Shown: one piece after another, positions 21,180 through 33,407 of the stretch
Layout of the letters: each line of letters starts with the position of its first letter
Numbering within the stretch: position 1 is the stretch's first letter
Assembly (NCBI RefSeq): GCF_964340395.1
Contig: NC_135559.1
Span: 20,232,650 to 20,296,649 of the forward strand
Direction of reading: 5' to 3'
Length of the DNA: 64,000 nucleotides
DNA from: Glandiceps talaboti
Lineage: Eukaryota; Hemichordata; Enteropneusta; Spengelidae
Position numbers and translations under genes: made by a program
The notes under the pieces: model-generated
What the model was told of the DNA's origin: nothing
The model's database searches: none
What the model saw: the letters and a program-made list of their open reading frames with translations, nothing else

Positions 21180-21335
21180 ACTACGTCGCCACGTTGCCCG
21201 CAGGAAGGGATTCGGGTTGAGTCTTCTGTCCTAAGCCAGCGTCTGATACACTCAGCGACAAGTTCGACCAGTGTCGCAATCACGTCGTCTGCCACGGCTA
21301 TCAGCAAAATTATGAACCCGCCCAGTACCTCGACT
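21180..21335 (-). CDS. Possible unassigned coding exon (hydrophobic segment)
   Basis: Read on the minus strand from an AAG acceptor-like site, this is open for about 50 codons: VVEVLGGFIILLIAVADDV and then a Leu/Val/Arg-rich part ending in SCGQRGDVV. It is followed by the donor GAG|gtaaac. The first 16 residues could span a membrane. It is GC-richer than its surroundings. No partner exon or homology is recognised, so it may be chance. Confidence 0.25.
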
Positions 21336-22072
21336 ACTTAACGCCAATTAAAGCACTTGGTTTCTCATAGATGTAGAAAGACATGATCTTGTCAAAATTG
21401 GTAGCGTTCTTGCTTCACCTGTGATTATCGAAAGACAGGGGAAATGCTTGGGATTACCTCGGTCAGCAACAGAGAATACTTGGGTACTAAATAGGTATTG
21501 CCATTGATAATGAGTTTGTACAATGACAACGATAACGTCTAGTGTATTGTATCTGATTGTATGGCATTCATAAACTATAAACAGAAATACTATAACATCG
21601 TTACCTATGGGTTTAACCGCTCTGTCAGGTATGCGTTCACTCGGCGGTAACTTCTTGTCTGGCAACTTATCATTAATCCACTTGAAGGTCTTTCTTAATA
21701 TCAAAAGTATTGATGTGATTTGCTGCAATCACAGATGTCAGAGTCTGCCAGGGACAAACTATTCTCCTTTAGGTAAGTACTGGTGACTTTACAACGAGGT
21801 GCACATTTCATTACTTGTTTAAAATAAAACATTGATGGTAATGTTTGACCGAAGACGTCAATAAACAGACTTTGAGATTGTGTCACCTGTGTATAAACTC
21901 TTCATACTTCATCGTTACGTAGAAACAGTGTCTACAAAAGAAATACAGTTTGAATGTTGTCTGTATTCCTACCCTTCGACCCTTCATTTATTATCTATCT
22001 CCGAATCATATCTCCGACTCATTCCGTGGCATAGTCTCCGTCTCTATATCCGATAGTCAAATCTGCACGCAG

Positions 22073-22256
<184 letters not shown>

Positions 22257-22627
22257 GTCCAGGTCACATGTATGTCACGGAAGAAACAATACCTATACAT
22301 TCTTTAACAAGGATCGTGGTTGAAACGAAACCAACCACTATATCTAGACAACACTTAATGTATTAACGATCAAGTAGGTTTGTAAATTGATAACCTTTGT
22401 ATCTCAAGTAGACGTGTAGAGATTATAATGTTGCCAAGTAAAACATACATGACATCAGTTAGTAACTGTATATACTAGTAGCTACTGATATGAGATAGAC
22501 AATGATATAGGTCGTTAGGATTGTATTCTTCTTTTAGTAGACATGATCTCATTATCTAGTAATTGTCATCGTCCTTGAATCTCGTGTCATTATTGAATGT
22601 ATGTAATGAAATAGGATTATATGATCG

Positions 22628-22965
22628 TGTATACAATAGAGAGGGTGGGAGGGGTTCAATAGAGAGGGTTTGGAGGGGGTTTCTGTAGAGAGAATGGAAG
22701 AAGGGTTGCAGTAGATAGGGCGGGGGGTATTTCAATGGACAGAGGGAGATGAGGATTGTAACAGAGAGGGGGATTACGAGAGAGTGGGAGGGGTTCAATA
22801 GAGAGGTGGGAATGAGGAGGGTTGTAGTTGAGAGGAGATGGACTGCAAGAGAGAGTGGGAGGGGTTTCAACAGAGAGGTAGTTATAGAAGAGAGGGTAGA
22901 GGGAGGGCTGCAGTAGAGAGGATTCATGAGGAGGAGACTTATAATGGGGAGGATTGGTAGGAAAG
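22628..22965. repeat. Purine-rich degenerate minisatellite
   Basis: Repeats of a GAGAGG / GGGAGGGG / TTCAATAGAGAGG theme with almost all pyrimidines on the minus strand. Multiple GGGG runs could allow G-quadruplex or triplex structure. The 138-codon minus-strand frame is low-complexity and not a gene. Confidence 0.7.
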
Positions 22966-23366
22966 TTGCCATAGTAACGGTGGGAGAAGCTAGTTATAGA
23001 AGGATGACTTGAGGATTATTATTTTTTAAGAACGCGTGACACGGAATAATTTCAAGAAAATTAAAAAAGAATTACAAGTTTTTTATTTGAAAACTTGTGT
23101 CATATTTGACAAAAACATGTTTACGTGTTTTTCGACTTATATGAAACATTGATATTTTTGTTATGCAACATTATGTAAACGTTTCTGCTTCTGGATGGAT
23201 ATTATAGTAAGAGAGAGGTAGTTTGTTCTTGGTGGATGTGAGTTTTTTGTGGTTTTGTTTGCCACCAAAGCCTTTCTCTCAGACAAACACCACTGTCTCA
23301 TCAGAGCACTACATCGTGGATTTTCAGAACGACTTCTTACATTGTAAGACGGTCGACTACCCTAAA

Positions 23367-24632
23367 GACTTGGCTATGTGACTTGATGTACTGGCTTGAC
23401 AGTATAGCCCAGAGATTTGGCTATCTGACTTGACATACTGGTTTGACAGTATAGCCTAGAGACTTGGCTATCTGACTTGACATACTGACTTGACAGTATA
23501 GCCCAGAGACTTGGCTATCTGACTTGACATACTGACTTGACAGTATAGCCCAGAGACTTGGCTATCTGACTTGACATACTGGCTTGACAGTTTAGCCCAG
23601 AGACTTGGCTATCTGACTTGACATACTGGTTTGACAGTATAGGCCAGAGACATGGCTATCTGACTTGACATACTGGCTTGACAGTATAGGCCAGAGACAT
23701 GGCTATCTGACTTGACATACTGGCTTGACAGTATACCCCAGAGACTTGGCTATCTGACTTGACATACTGACTTGACAGTATAGCCCAGAGACTTGGCTGT
23801 CTGACTTGACATACTGGTTTGACAGTATAGGCCAGAGACATGGCTATCTGACTTGACATACTGGCTTGACAGTATAGCCCAGAGACATGGCTATCTGACT
23901 TGATATACTGGCTTGACAGTATAGCCCAGAGACTTGGCTATCTGACTTGACATACTGACTTGACAGTATAGCCTAGAGACTTGGCTGTCTGACTTGACAT
24001 ACTGGCTTGACAGTATACCCCAGAGACTTGGCTATCTGACTTGACATACTGACTTGACAGTATACCCCAGAGACTTGGCTATCTGACTTGATATACTGGC
24101 TTGACAGTATAGCCCAGAGACTTGGCTATCTGACTTGACATACTGACTTGACAGTATAGCCTAGAGACTTGGCTGTCTGACTTGACATACTGGCTTGACA
24201 GTATACCCCAGAGACTTGGCTATCTGACTTGACATACTGACTTGACAGTATAGCCCAGAGACTTGGCTATCTGACTGGACATACTGGCTTGACAGTGTAG
24301 CCCAGAGACTTGGCTATCTGACTTGACATACTGACTTGACAGTTTAGCCCAGAGACTTGGTTATCTGACTTGACATACTGGCTTGACAGTATAGCCCAGA
24401 GACTTGGTTATCTGACTTGACATACTGGCTTGACAGTGTAGCCCAGAGACTTGGTTATCTGACTTGACATACTGACTTGACAGTTTAGCCCAGAGACTTG
24501 GTTATCTGATTTGACATACTGGCTTGACAGTATAGCCCAGAGACTTGGCTATCTGACTTGACATACTGGCTTGACAGTATAGCCCAGAGACTTGGCTATC
24601 TGACTGGACATACTGGCTTGAGAGTATATATT
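23367..24632. repeat. 47-bp tandem array (family B), about 27 copies
   Basis: Strict 47-bp period (for example 23414, 23461, 23508) with unit landmarks CAGAGACTTGGCTATCTGAC and ACATACTGGCTTGACAGTAT. The latter contains the dyad ATACTG...CAGTAT with a 6-nt loop, so every unit carries a small hairpin. Variants (GCCCAGAGACTT, GGCCAGAGACAT, ACCCCAGAGACTT) recur in blocks. Non-coding. The core matches family A at 9893 in reverse complement. Confidence 0.92.
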
Positions 24633-25464
24633 CTGGCGAATGACATATATAGTCAAGTGTCCGGGCTAAGAATTGGCAATCTGGATTTCTTTTTCACTTT
24701 GTTCGGAGGTTTTAAACCGCCATGTTTAGAGGTATGTAAATTTAAAATTCTGAAGAAATGGGGATTGTGGATTTTGTGCAGTTGACAGGATTGTCAATGG
24801 TAGTAAGTTGGGTACTAAGCATTTAAGAAACAAATCCACAAGTGGACAAAGTGAGAAAAGCTGTTTTATACTTGTACAGCCCCTAGGAAGATTTATGTAG
24901 ATTTACAAGTATTAGCCCGGAGTTATTGACAACAAAGTTGCTGTTATCCGAATATCATCCACAACAAACTAACGAATGAATCATAGGCCTTAGTAGTATT
25001 TTTGAAAATTTTCCAGACGGCTGTAAATGTACAAATACCCACGTTTCGTCTGTCACCTCAGTCAAAGACTTAAGAAAATGCCCAAAGGGAAGGATTGTTC
25101 GGTCTACGTGCAACTTAGAATAAATTACTTTGTTAGCCATTGTATTTGTCAGAGAAAACAAACAGCATTTTTGGGTTTGAAAATCTTGAAAGACAGCACT
25201 ATAATTAATTTCTTATTTGTCAAAATAATTATCTTATTCTAGAAAATTGCATCTTTAGTTGTTATTCCTAATTTTGGTTTACGTACTACTAGTTTGGTTT
25301 GTGCGTCTGGTAACTTACTATAGCTGGTCTTAACCGTCACACACGTTATTTAGTATATTTAGTATAACCAGTATTTTGCGAGCTGCGACATTTAAAAATC
25401 TGGTTGACTTGAAAGAACTTCAATATACACCTTCTTAATAAGATAGCAAGATATAGCAAGATTG

Positions 25465-25467
<3 letters not shown>

Positions 25468-25533
<66 letters not shown>

Positions 25534-26022
25534 GTTGGTTGGTTAATTGATTAATTGATTGGTTGATTGATTGATTGAATGAATGAATGAATGAATGAAT
25601 GGATGGATGGATGGATGGATGGATGAGATGGTTGAATGAATGAATGAATGAATGAATGAATGAATGAATGGATGAATGGATGAATGGATGGATGGATGGA
25701 TGGATGGATGAGATGGTTGAATGAATGAATGAATGAATGAATGAATGAATGAATGGATGGATGGATGGATGGATGGATGGATGAGATGGATGGTTGAATG
25801 AATGAATGAATGAATGAATGAATGAATGAATGAATGAATGAATGAATGAATGAATGAATGAATGAATGAATGAATGAATGAATTGAGATGGATTGATATG
25901 ATGAGAAAGTGAACGATTGGTTAATTTATCAATTAAAATTGATTAGAAACATAACGTGTTGATTGATTGGTTGGTTGGTTGGTTGGTTGGTTAGTTGGTT
26001 GGTTGATTGGTTGGTTGATCAA
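25468..26022. repeat. Compound tetranucleotide array with higher-order blocks
   Basis: (GATT)n, then repeated blocks of (GAAT)n-(GGAT)n-GAGATGGTT at 25570-25800, then a long (GAAT)n to 25880 and (GGTT)n to 26022. Confidence 0.9.
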
Positions 26023-28853
26023 TTTAGTAATTTGTTTAGTAGGATGATTGACTTAACCTTTTAGGTGACCATCAACCTATTGAAGTCCTACCACATCATA
26101 GATTGAAAAATCACAGAAAGAATTCAAGGCAGAGGTGAAAAGAGTGGTTTACATTATATTTGACACATAAAACTAACAAATAGCCGTTAACATGGACTGT
26201 TTCCAAAATAAACACTATACAACACTCCGTCAATATTTCCTTCATAATGGCAGAACGTACAATGACAATAATATCTGTACGGGTGTTTGTTATCGTTACA
26301 TCTCGCACATGAACTGAATTCGTGGACTAATATCCATCGTTGTCATGGTTATTAATATCCATCGTTGTCATGGTTATGATTATTTATTAGAAGTGTTGAA
26401 TATGAATATTAGAATTATGGAATTGGAAGGGTTGCTATGTTGACTCCGAATAGAAGTTTGAGATATTACCGAACATGAAATAACTAGATATCCAGAGAAA
26501 AATATATTGATAACTTACCTCAGAAAGTCGGTTCTGTTTCTATTAAATGTAATACTCGTACATTGCCCCGTCTTGAAAGTTCGTGACCTGATTTTAAACC
26601 CCTTCCAAATGTGATGTGACCATATGGGAATATTTTCCTCGTACACGGAACTGTAACCTAGAAACCCTGAGTTTCAATACAGCTGTATAGTTGAATCCAA
26701 TATAAATTGGATATATTCGAAGTGACTTTGATGCCCAGTTTGTAATTAATTCCCGTGAAATAATTAAACTCACGGACAAGTTTGACGAATCCTTCAATGC
26801 GTTGAATATATTGGAGTTGCTAAACGTAGGTATGCTAGGGGATATCCAAACAAGCGAGATGAGGTCTAATTGATCTCAATACCGCCGTTGTACGTACTGT
26901 GTTTTTGAAATGAACTAATTGTGTTTACCGCGTGAATGCCTTGTTTGTTGTGCGTCCCCTACCATGTTTGTTGCATATGTTCTTTTATGTCAATTTCACC
27001 CACTGTTCAATTGTCGATGGGGTATGCCACAGTGGGTGCTTGTGGAGTAGAATTACTACGAGAACAAAAAAAAATGCATCCCTTAAACAAATATTCAGAC
27101 GCCGCCTCGGCATTTATATGCACTCACCGAAGTATGGGGTAACAATGTGTAACAGTTTTTCTTCGTTGAGTTTCACTTGGGAAGACTTGTTGAGAACAAA
27201 GTGACAAACGAGGTGTGATATATAACCGTTGACTGTAGTACCTCAATACAGTGGTCTGAAGTACTACTATTCATTATTAGGATAGTTGCCATGGATACGA
27301 TCCTTGAGAACCGAAAACGATCATAATAAATGCTCGATCGGTTACTAGGCCATGTAATTGTCTGTGTTCATTTCTCTTTCATCAACATTGTAAAGAAATC
27401 TCAGCTTGTAAATGTATCTCAAGTGACTTTTTATTAACATATATACATCGAATCGATTCTACGTAGTACATATATACATCGAATCGATTCTACGTAGTAC
27501 ATATATATGTTAACAAAACACACCACACAACAAAGTCAACAAATACAGACGTGTATTAATCATATAAATATGAATAAAAAAGTTAGCCTGATGGTGAGCA
27601 TCAAAAGAGGTGTAGAAAATAAACGTACTAGGTAAAATCGACTCTACAAACATATGTTAACATAACACACCACACAACATAATATATTATACACACTTAT
27701 ATTAATCATAAAAATGCTGATAGAGAGTATTAAAAGAGGTGTAGAAAGCGTACAGATAAAACAGTCCTCGAACAATTCGCGGTATTTTCTCTAACGCATT
27801 TTCATTAGGTTAAGATAGACTGGCTTTTAAAAAAAAAAATTAGCTGTCTAACCTTAACCTCCGTTTTTGATAAAGAGTTATTATAAATTACTCGAAAAGT
27901 TAAAGCGAACTTTGCATCTTAGAGGATGGTTTTGCCTACGTTTTTACTACACATATATTCTCTATAGTCTCACCGCATAATATCAACAGTCGACGATCGC
28001 AAACAAAACGAAGAGTTAAGGAATCGTGGCATATTGTCAGGTTTTTGCTTTTATTCAGTGTTCTACATCTTTTTCCCAACCTCACTGAAAGGTATATTTT
28101 TTTATACACTATAATTGTTTTTGGTTAGATATTGCTGGTGCCTTAGCCTTGATTCAAATAGAGTGGGGATCTTGGCGGGTATCGCCTCTACCCATGGGGA
28201 TTAGCTGATGAGAAGAGGCGCTAGCCAAAATGTTCACACAACTTGACGCTAGGCCTAGGCTCGTTGTAAGTTATACCTCAGACAGCTTGTACCGTAGTGG
28301 CAGTTTGATATCATCTCCATCAATTGATAAAATGTTCATCTTATTTTGCAGTTTTCGAGTAAACCGTCCATTTCATTGGTGATATTGTCTAGTGTCTATG
28401 TACTTCCCTTCGTAATACTTCTGTGCTATTTATGTTCAGTTATTTGTGATGGATTCACGGCGGAAACCACTGGTACACGAACAGCGCCCTCAATCACGTA
28501 CGCATATTCAACTATTGTAGACTTCCCTCAAAAGTAGACGTTCATAATTGGAATGTATAAATTTTGGGCCAATCCTCATTTTTAGCTCATTTAATTAAAA
28601 TATATATTGTATCAAAATGAATCAAAATGAAAACGGAGTTACTTTCATCTGTGAATTCTGTATAGGGTAAGCCTATAGGAAGTAAGATAAACGTGGATGT
28701 ATTACCCAAATACTTTCTTACGAAAAATGCCTAAAATGAATTGATATTGTTCCACTTTTCCGTAATCGATCCGTAATCTCAAGAACTAGATAACATGCGC
28801 ACATTGCTCCTACTAATGTTTTAATCGTATCTTGATCAGATACACATACTCAA

Positions 28854-29040
28854 TTCACACACAGAAATAAAACACTGTCGTAATACCAAATGCCCAAAAC
28901 ACACGTTTTATTCTGAATACTCAGTTCACACACACAGTAATAAAACACTTTGTCGTAATACCAAATGCCCAAAACACACGTTTTATTCTGAATACTTGGT
29001 GATATAATACTTGGTGATATAATACTTGGTGATATAATTA
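28854..29040. repeat. Two-copy 70-bp tandem repeat followed by triplicated 18-mer
   Basis: The phrase AATACCAAATGCCCAAAACA occurs in both copies (from about 28881 and 28957). Then ACTTGGTGATATAATACT-type units occur three times (28993-29040). Confidence 0.75.
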
Positions 29041-29387
29041 ATATACACAATTCAGTTAAAGCGAATTGTTGAGTAAATAAGTCCATTTCATTTTTTTTAT
29101 CACAAATATTATTATAATAAGTTTGTGTATGGAGAGTTAGCAATGGCAAACTTTGTTCTCTTTTCACAGCAGAAAGAACGGACCAAGTCCAAAGCAATTT
29201 AATATTTGATGTCTTAGTGATGATTATAGTGAAAATCAATAACAAACTTTGATGGTGTAAATGTATAGAGTACATCAGACTTCCAAATAGTTGGACGATG
29301 TCTTTATGTGGACGGAATCGTTGTGAAGTCAAACGAATTGATAGGAGGGTTTAATATGGTGTAGTGTAGATACTTGTACTGACTACA

Positions 29388-29460
29388 CCGCGGTCTGTGA
29401 TTTTGCCTCGTTGTCTGTGCCGCAGTGAGACAGCGAAGCAAAATTACAGACCGCGAAGTA
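29388..29460. mobile_element. Foldback element
   Basis: CGCGGTCTGTGATTTTGC at the left pairs with GCAAAATTACAGACCGCG at the right; the stem is about 27 bp with few mismatches. A partial relative (TTTTGCCTCGCTGTCTGTG) is at 29832. Confidence 0.6.
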
Positions 29461-31003
29461 GACAGGCTAATTTATCCGAGACAAATTCTTCACTTTGCTC
29501 TAAATTTATATGTTATGCTTGCATGATAAAGTTACAAATGTACAACACAAAGGTAAAACATAGTTAAGTCACAGTGGTACTGTCTATAACTGACGGCCAT
29601 CTCAACTCCACTGAGTCAATGTTCAAAATGTACGTACACATACCGTACGTACAAACTGAAATATCAGCCGTTGTGGGCGCTCTTCTCATATCCCATTTCT
29701 ACAAAGGGGAAGGGAAGACGATCTCGGCGATATATTTTACGGTCTAGTGGATATGTAACAGACACTTAAACTGATTAAGAAGTAAATGTGAGTGAACACA
29801 GTGTGATGGACCATAGACCCTTGATCAATTTTGCCTCGCTGTCTGTGCAGTGAAACAGTGAAGCATAGAAATCAATATTATGTTGTTTCTTGAAAAGTGA
29901 CTAGAACCTGAAAATGATGTCGTTTATATATCAACTCCTAGCATACATAAAATGATGGTAAGACCTCTCCCAGTTGTTAGATATGGTTCGATATGTTTTA
30001 GTAATATTGGATTAGTAATTATTATTATTATCATTATATTCTTAGACAAAATAGAAGTAACGTCCAAAAACAAAGTTACAAATTTCTCCCCTTTATAATG
30101 ATTAAATGTTTAATTATTAGTGACATTTACATTTGAAATACAAAATTAATTGTGAATATTATAATATTTTTGTAATATTTTGACAAGAAGACAGATTTTC
30201 TTTGGTACCCATCTATATAATGCTACGCTACCGGTTGGGGGAAGTGAGTTTATTCTGAGGAGTGGGAAAACAAACCGACCGTAAGGGGGCGGGCTTCAAT
30301 AACCATCGCTCTCAGATCAGAAATGAAACAAACGAATCATTCATTGATTTAGACAGATGGTGTGTCAAATTATTTTAAAATTGGAAAATTGCGATATCAA
30401 ATGACTTTTCGAATGAAAAAAACGTATAGTAGGTAAGCTGGATAACATATAGTAGGTAAGCTGGTTAACGTATTTCTTGGAATGATAAAATCGCTAGGAT
30501 GTTTACAATTTCGGACAACACAAGTCACGTGATCGTCGTTAGGAATAGGGTATACTTTACACTAGCTGTAAATTAGCTCTGAAAATATACACGTCGAGAA
30601 CTTTGCCAAGTTTCCGTTCATTCGAAGTTTTCGAAGCACATATATACAGGGGTAATGAAGTTACATTGGTGTTTCACTCAGGGAATAAGATGTTTCTGAG
30701 ACAAAGTTAGATACAATTCAACTCTAACTCTAGACTAACAATAACAGAGACACAACACACACACAACAGGATGATCTTTTACCCAATCACACTGAAAAAT
30801 GATAAAGCAATTTGTTTACAGTACAGTAGAAACAGGCTTCTAGATCTGCTAAAAAACTATTACACTTGGACTTGATGATTTTAATGGCTTCAATTGTTTA
30901 CTTTCCAACTGATAATCACCATGGTAACATGGTCTACTTCTACATTTCTACATCCCCCGCCTCTTTGTTTATTTTGCATTTGAATATGGTTTGTTTGTTT
31001 GTT

Positions 31004-31051
<48 letters not shown>

Positions 31052-31445
31052 GTAAAACATCGTGTCTCATATGTGAAATACCAAGGCATCTTTATTTCTC
31101 CTGTATTTCCCCGCGCTAACTATGGATATATGATATTAGTGAATTGTAATAATTTCTATAACTTCCATCGATTTATGATTACAAAATCCACCTACAATAA
31201 TGAGAAACTTGTCATATAATAAATGTGATCCACACTATCGAATAAAGTATAAAGACATACGGCTTGTAAACACTTTAACTTGTTAATAGTACAGACAAGG
31301 AAATGCCTTATCTGAAGTTTTAGTATTATTCAGTTTTATTCTAATTTAATATATTGAGACATAAAACACAAATAGCAAAATGAACGGTCACAACAAAACC
31401 ATGACTAGCTTCCGTTTCGTTTCAGGTCAGCAAAATGTTCCGACA

Positions 31446-31560
31446 TCACCGTTTATTCGACTTGGGCGGGGTATAATCGGTTTTGGTATTTTCATGAAGG
31501 GTATTTATTTCAATGACTGATGGAGAGACGCCTGCATTCTTCTTTGTGTGTTTCTTGAAG
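31446..31560 (-). CDS. VWDE: VWDE-like terminal exon: cytoplasmic tail
   Basis: Acceptor tctctcaacag, completes His, then [20 protein letters not shown] and a Tyr/Pro/Lys-rich end, TGA at 31446-31448. The basic stop-transfer residues fit a type I membrane protein. Confidence 0.75.
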
Positions 31561-33376
31561 CTGTTGAGAGAAAAATCTTTATCTTGAAAACTTGTAACTC
31601 TTCAAGAAACTTTGACTTCTTACGACAGAGGCAATCGAGATTTCTACTTACTGAATTAGACATGAACTAAAATTACTTTTGTTGCAAAAAGGTTGATCTA
31701 CTACTAAGCTATCTAATGGAGTTGGTTTGATCATACTCAGTAGGGTGGCGTTTCTGGTAGCTGTTTGTTCTCAAGTGGCGACATAATATATTGTGTATCT
31801 TGATTCCAGGGTGATTATATTGGTACAACAGACACAGTTATCAAACACTTGTGTAATCTACCACATCTAATTTTTTAGTTTCCGTTTATCTTAGAACGCC
31901 GAAACCTAGCTGGCCATGGTAATATAATAAGAGAATGTAAACTGATTAAAGTTCTAACTGGGCTCAAATATTGTCGACACTTTATTTATTTGATAGTTAC
32001 AGGCAGTTTATATGTAAAGAAACTGTAAACTTACTGTTTCCAGAAACAATACATGACAGCAGCAATCAGCAGAGCGCCAAAAACAGAAGTAAACACAGCA
32101 ATAACGGGTATGTACCATTGATTCTTCTCGACATCCTCGAAGTCAATGACAGTTTCAGTCTGTGTCTGGTTTATATGTTCGCAAGCACCACCTGTGGAAA
32201 TATTATAGTAGAGGAGGTGTATGTAAGCATTTAATGACACACACACACACACACACACACAGACACACACACACACAAACACACACACATTATACATTAA
32301 CCTGGCAAAGGCTTGTACTGTCCTAATGCGAACAGTATTTCTGTTCTCATCCACCCATAGCTCTGTTACTAACTCCGGGCCACATATGCATTGTCATATC
32401 AATAAACAAATTCTATATGGAGACAAGTCACTTTGTAGTGAAGTGGTGGTGCCTTTGGGTAGATAGGTACAGAACTAGAGATACTTTGTTCAAGACCTGC
32501 AAAGGTAAGGCCGACTTTTTACCCACACTTCAGGGCGTGGTAGAACACAGTGTTAGGTAGGGCAGCACATGTTGGTTGCATTGTAACAGTTGACAATTTG
32601 GGGATAGTGCTAAAGAAATGATTATCAAGCTGAGGACAGTTTCATTACGGGTATAAAATGTTAGCGGACACTTCCTTTCATGGATTATGGACTTTCTTTG
32701 TGGAAAAAGTGTCCGCTAAATGAAATTGAGAGCACAATTGAAACTATACGGAAGTGTCGGAGGAGTAGAACTATTAATATTGTATACAGCGCTGACGTGT
32801 CGGCAAATAACAATCCAAAACTGTACTATGGTTTGACAGAGAGTTCGTTGACTGCCTACAAACACTTCTTTTTTGTCAACAGAGGACTTCAATTCAGTGC
32901 GGAATTATAATATCCAAATACATTTGAGATAAACCGTCTGTACTTACTTGTTAGTGGACTCCATGAATTAATACTGACATCCGGTAAACAGGATATACAT
33001 TCATCTGCAGGGTTGATTTCGTTTGCTGTGTAACATTTACTATCTATTAAACATGTGTTTTCCTATAGGGAGAAATATAACCTTAGTATCAGTTCATAGC
33101 TTTTCATAAGAGTTTAGCTGAAACTAATTAATGAGTATCAACAATGAAAATGACAAGGCACTTATACATACATACCTACCTACCTACCTACCTACCTACT
33201 TACCTACCTGCATACCTGCATACCTATCTACCTACCTATCTACCTACCTACATACCTACATACATGTACGTACGTACGTACGTACGTACGTACATACATA
33301 AATACCTACCTACCTACCTACCTACCTACCTACCTACCTACCTACATACATACACACATACGTGCGTACATCCATA

Positions 33377-33407
<31 letters not shown>

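Larger units (their letters stand above)
20180..22070. other. Upstream region of the kinase gene
   Basis: No clear gene. A 12-bp perfect hairpin lies at 20893-20930. Minus-strand 21180-21335 is GC-richer and open with a donor-like end (separate entry). Short open frames at 21348-21886 match nothing I know. Confidence 0.35.
26023..31445. other. Repeat-containing intergenic region 3' of the VWDE-like gene
   Basis: No recognised gene. It holds a two-copy palindromic repeat (27435-27505, word ATCGAATCGATTCTACGTAG), a duplicated segment of about 140 bp (27503-27620 and 27650-27755), an inverted pair at about 27810-27870, a two-copy 70-bp repeat plus a triplicated 18-mer (28854-29040), a hairpin at 29388-29460 and a (GT)n at 31008-31048. 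A possible AATAAA for the VWDE-like gene lies on the minus strand at 31335-31340. Confidence 0.4.

Noticed and set aside
22556-22972. 138-codon Leu/Pro/Ser/Thr frame on the minus strand
   Set aside because: Low-complexity pyrimidine minisatellite; no signal or domain beyond composition.
23367-24632. 47-bp array considered as a CRISPR array
   Set aside because: Units are contiguous and without unique spacers, in a eukaryotic intron-rich context with no cas genes.
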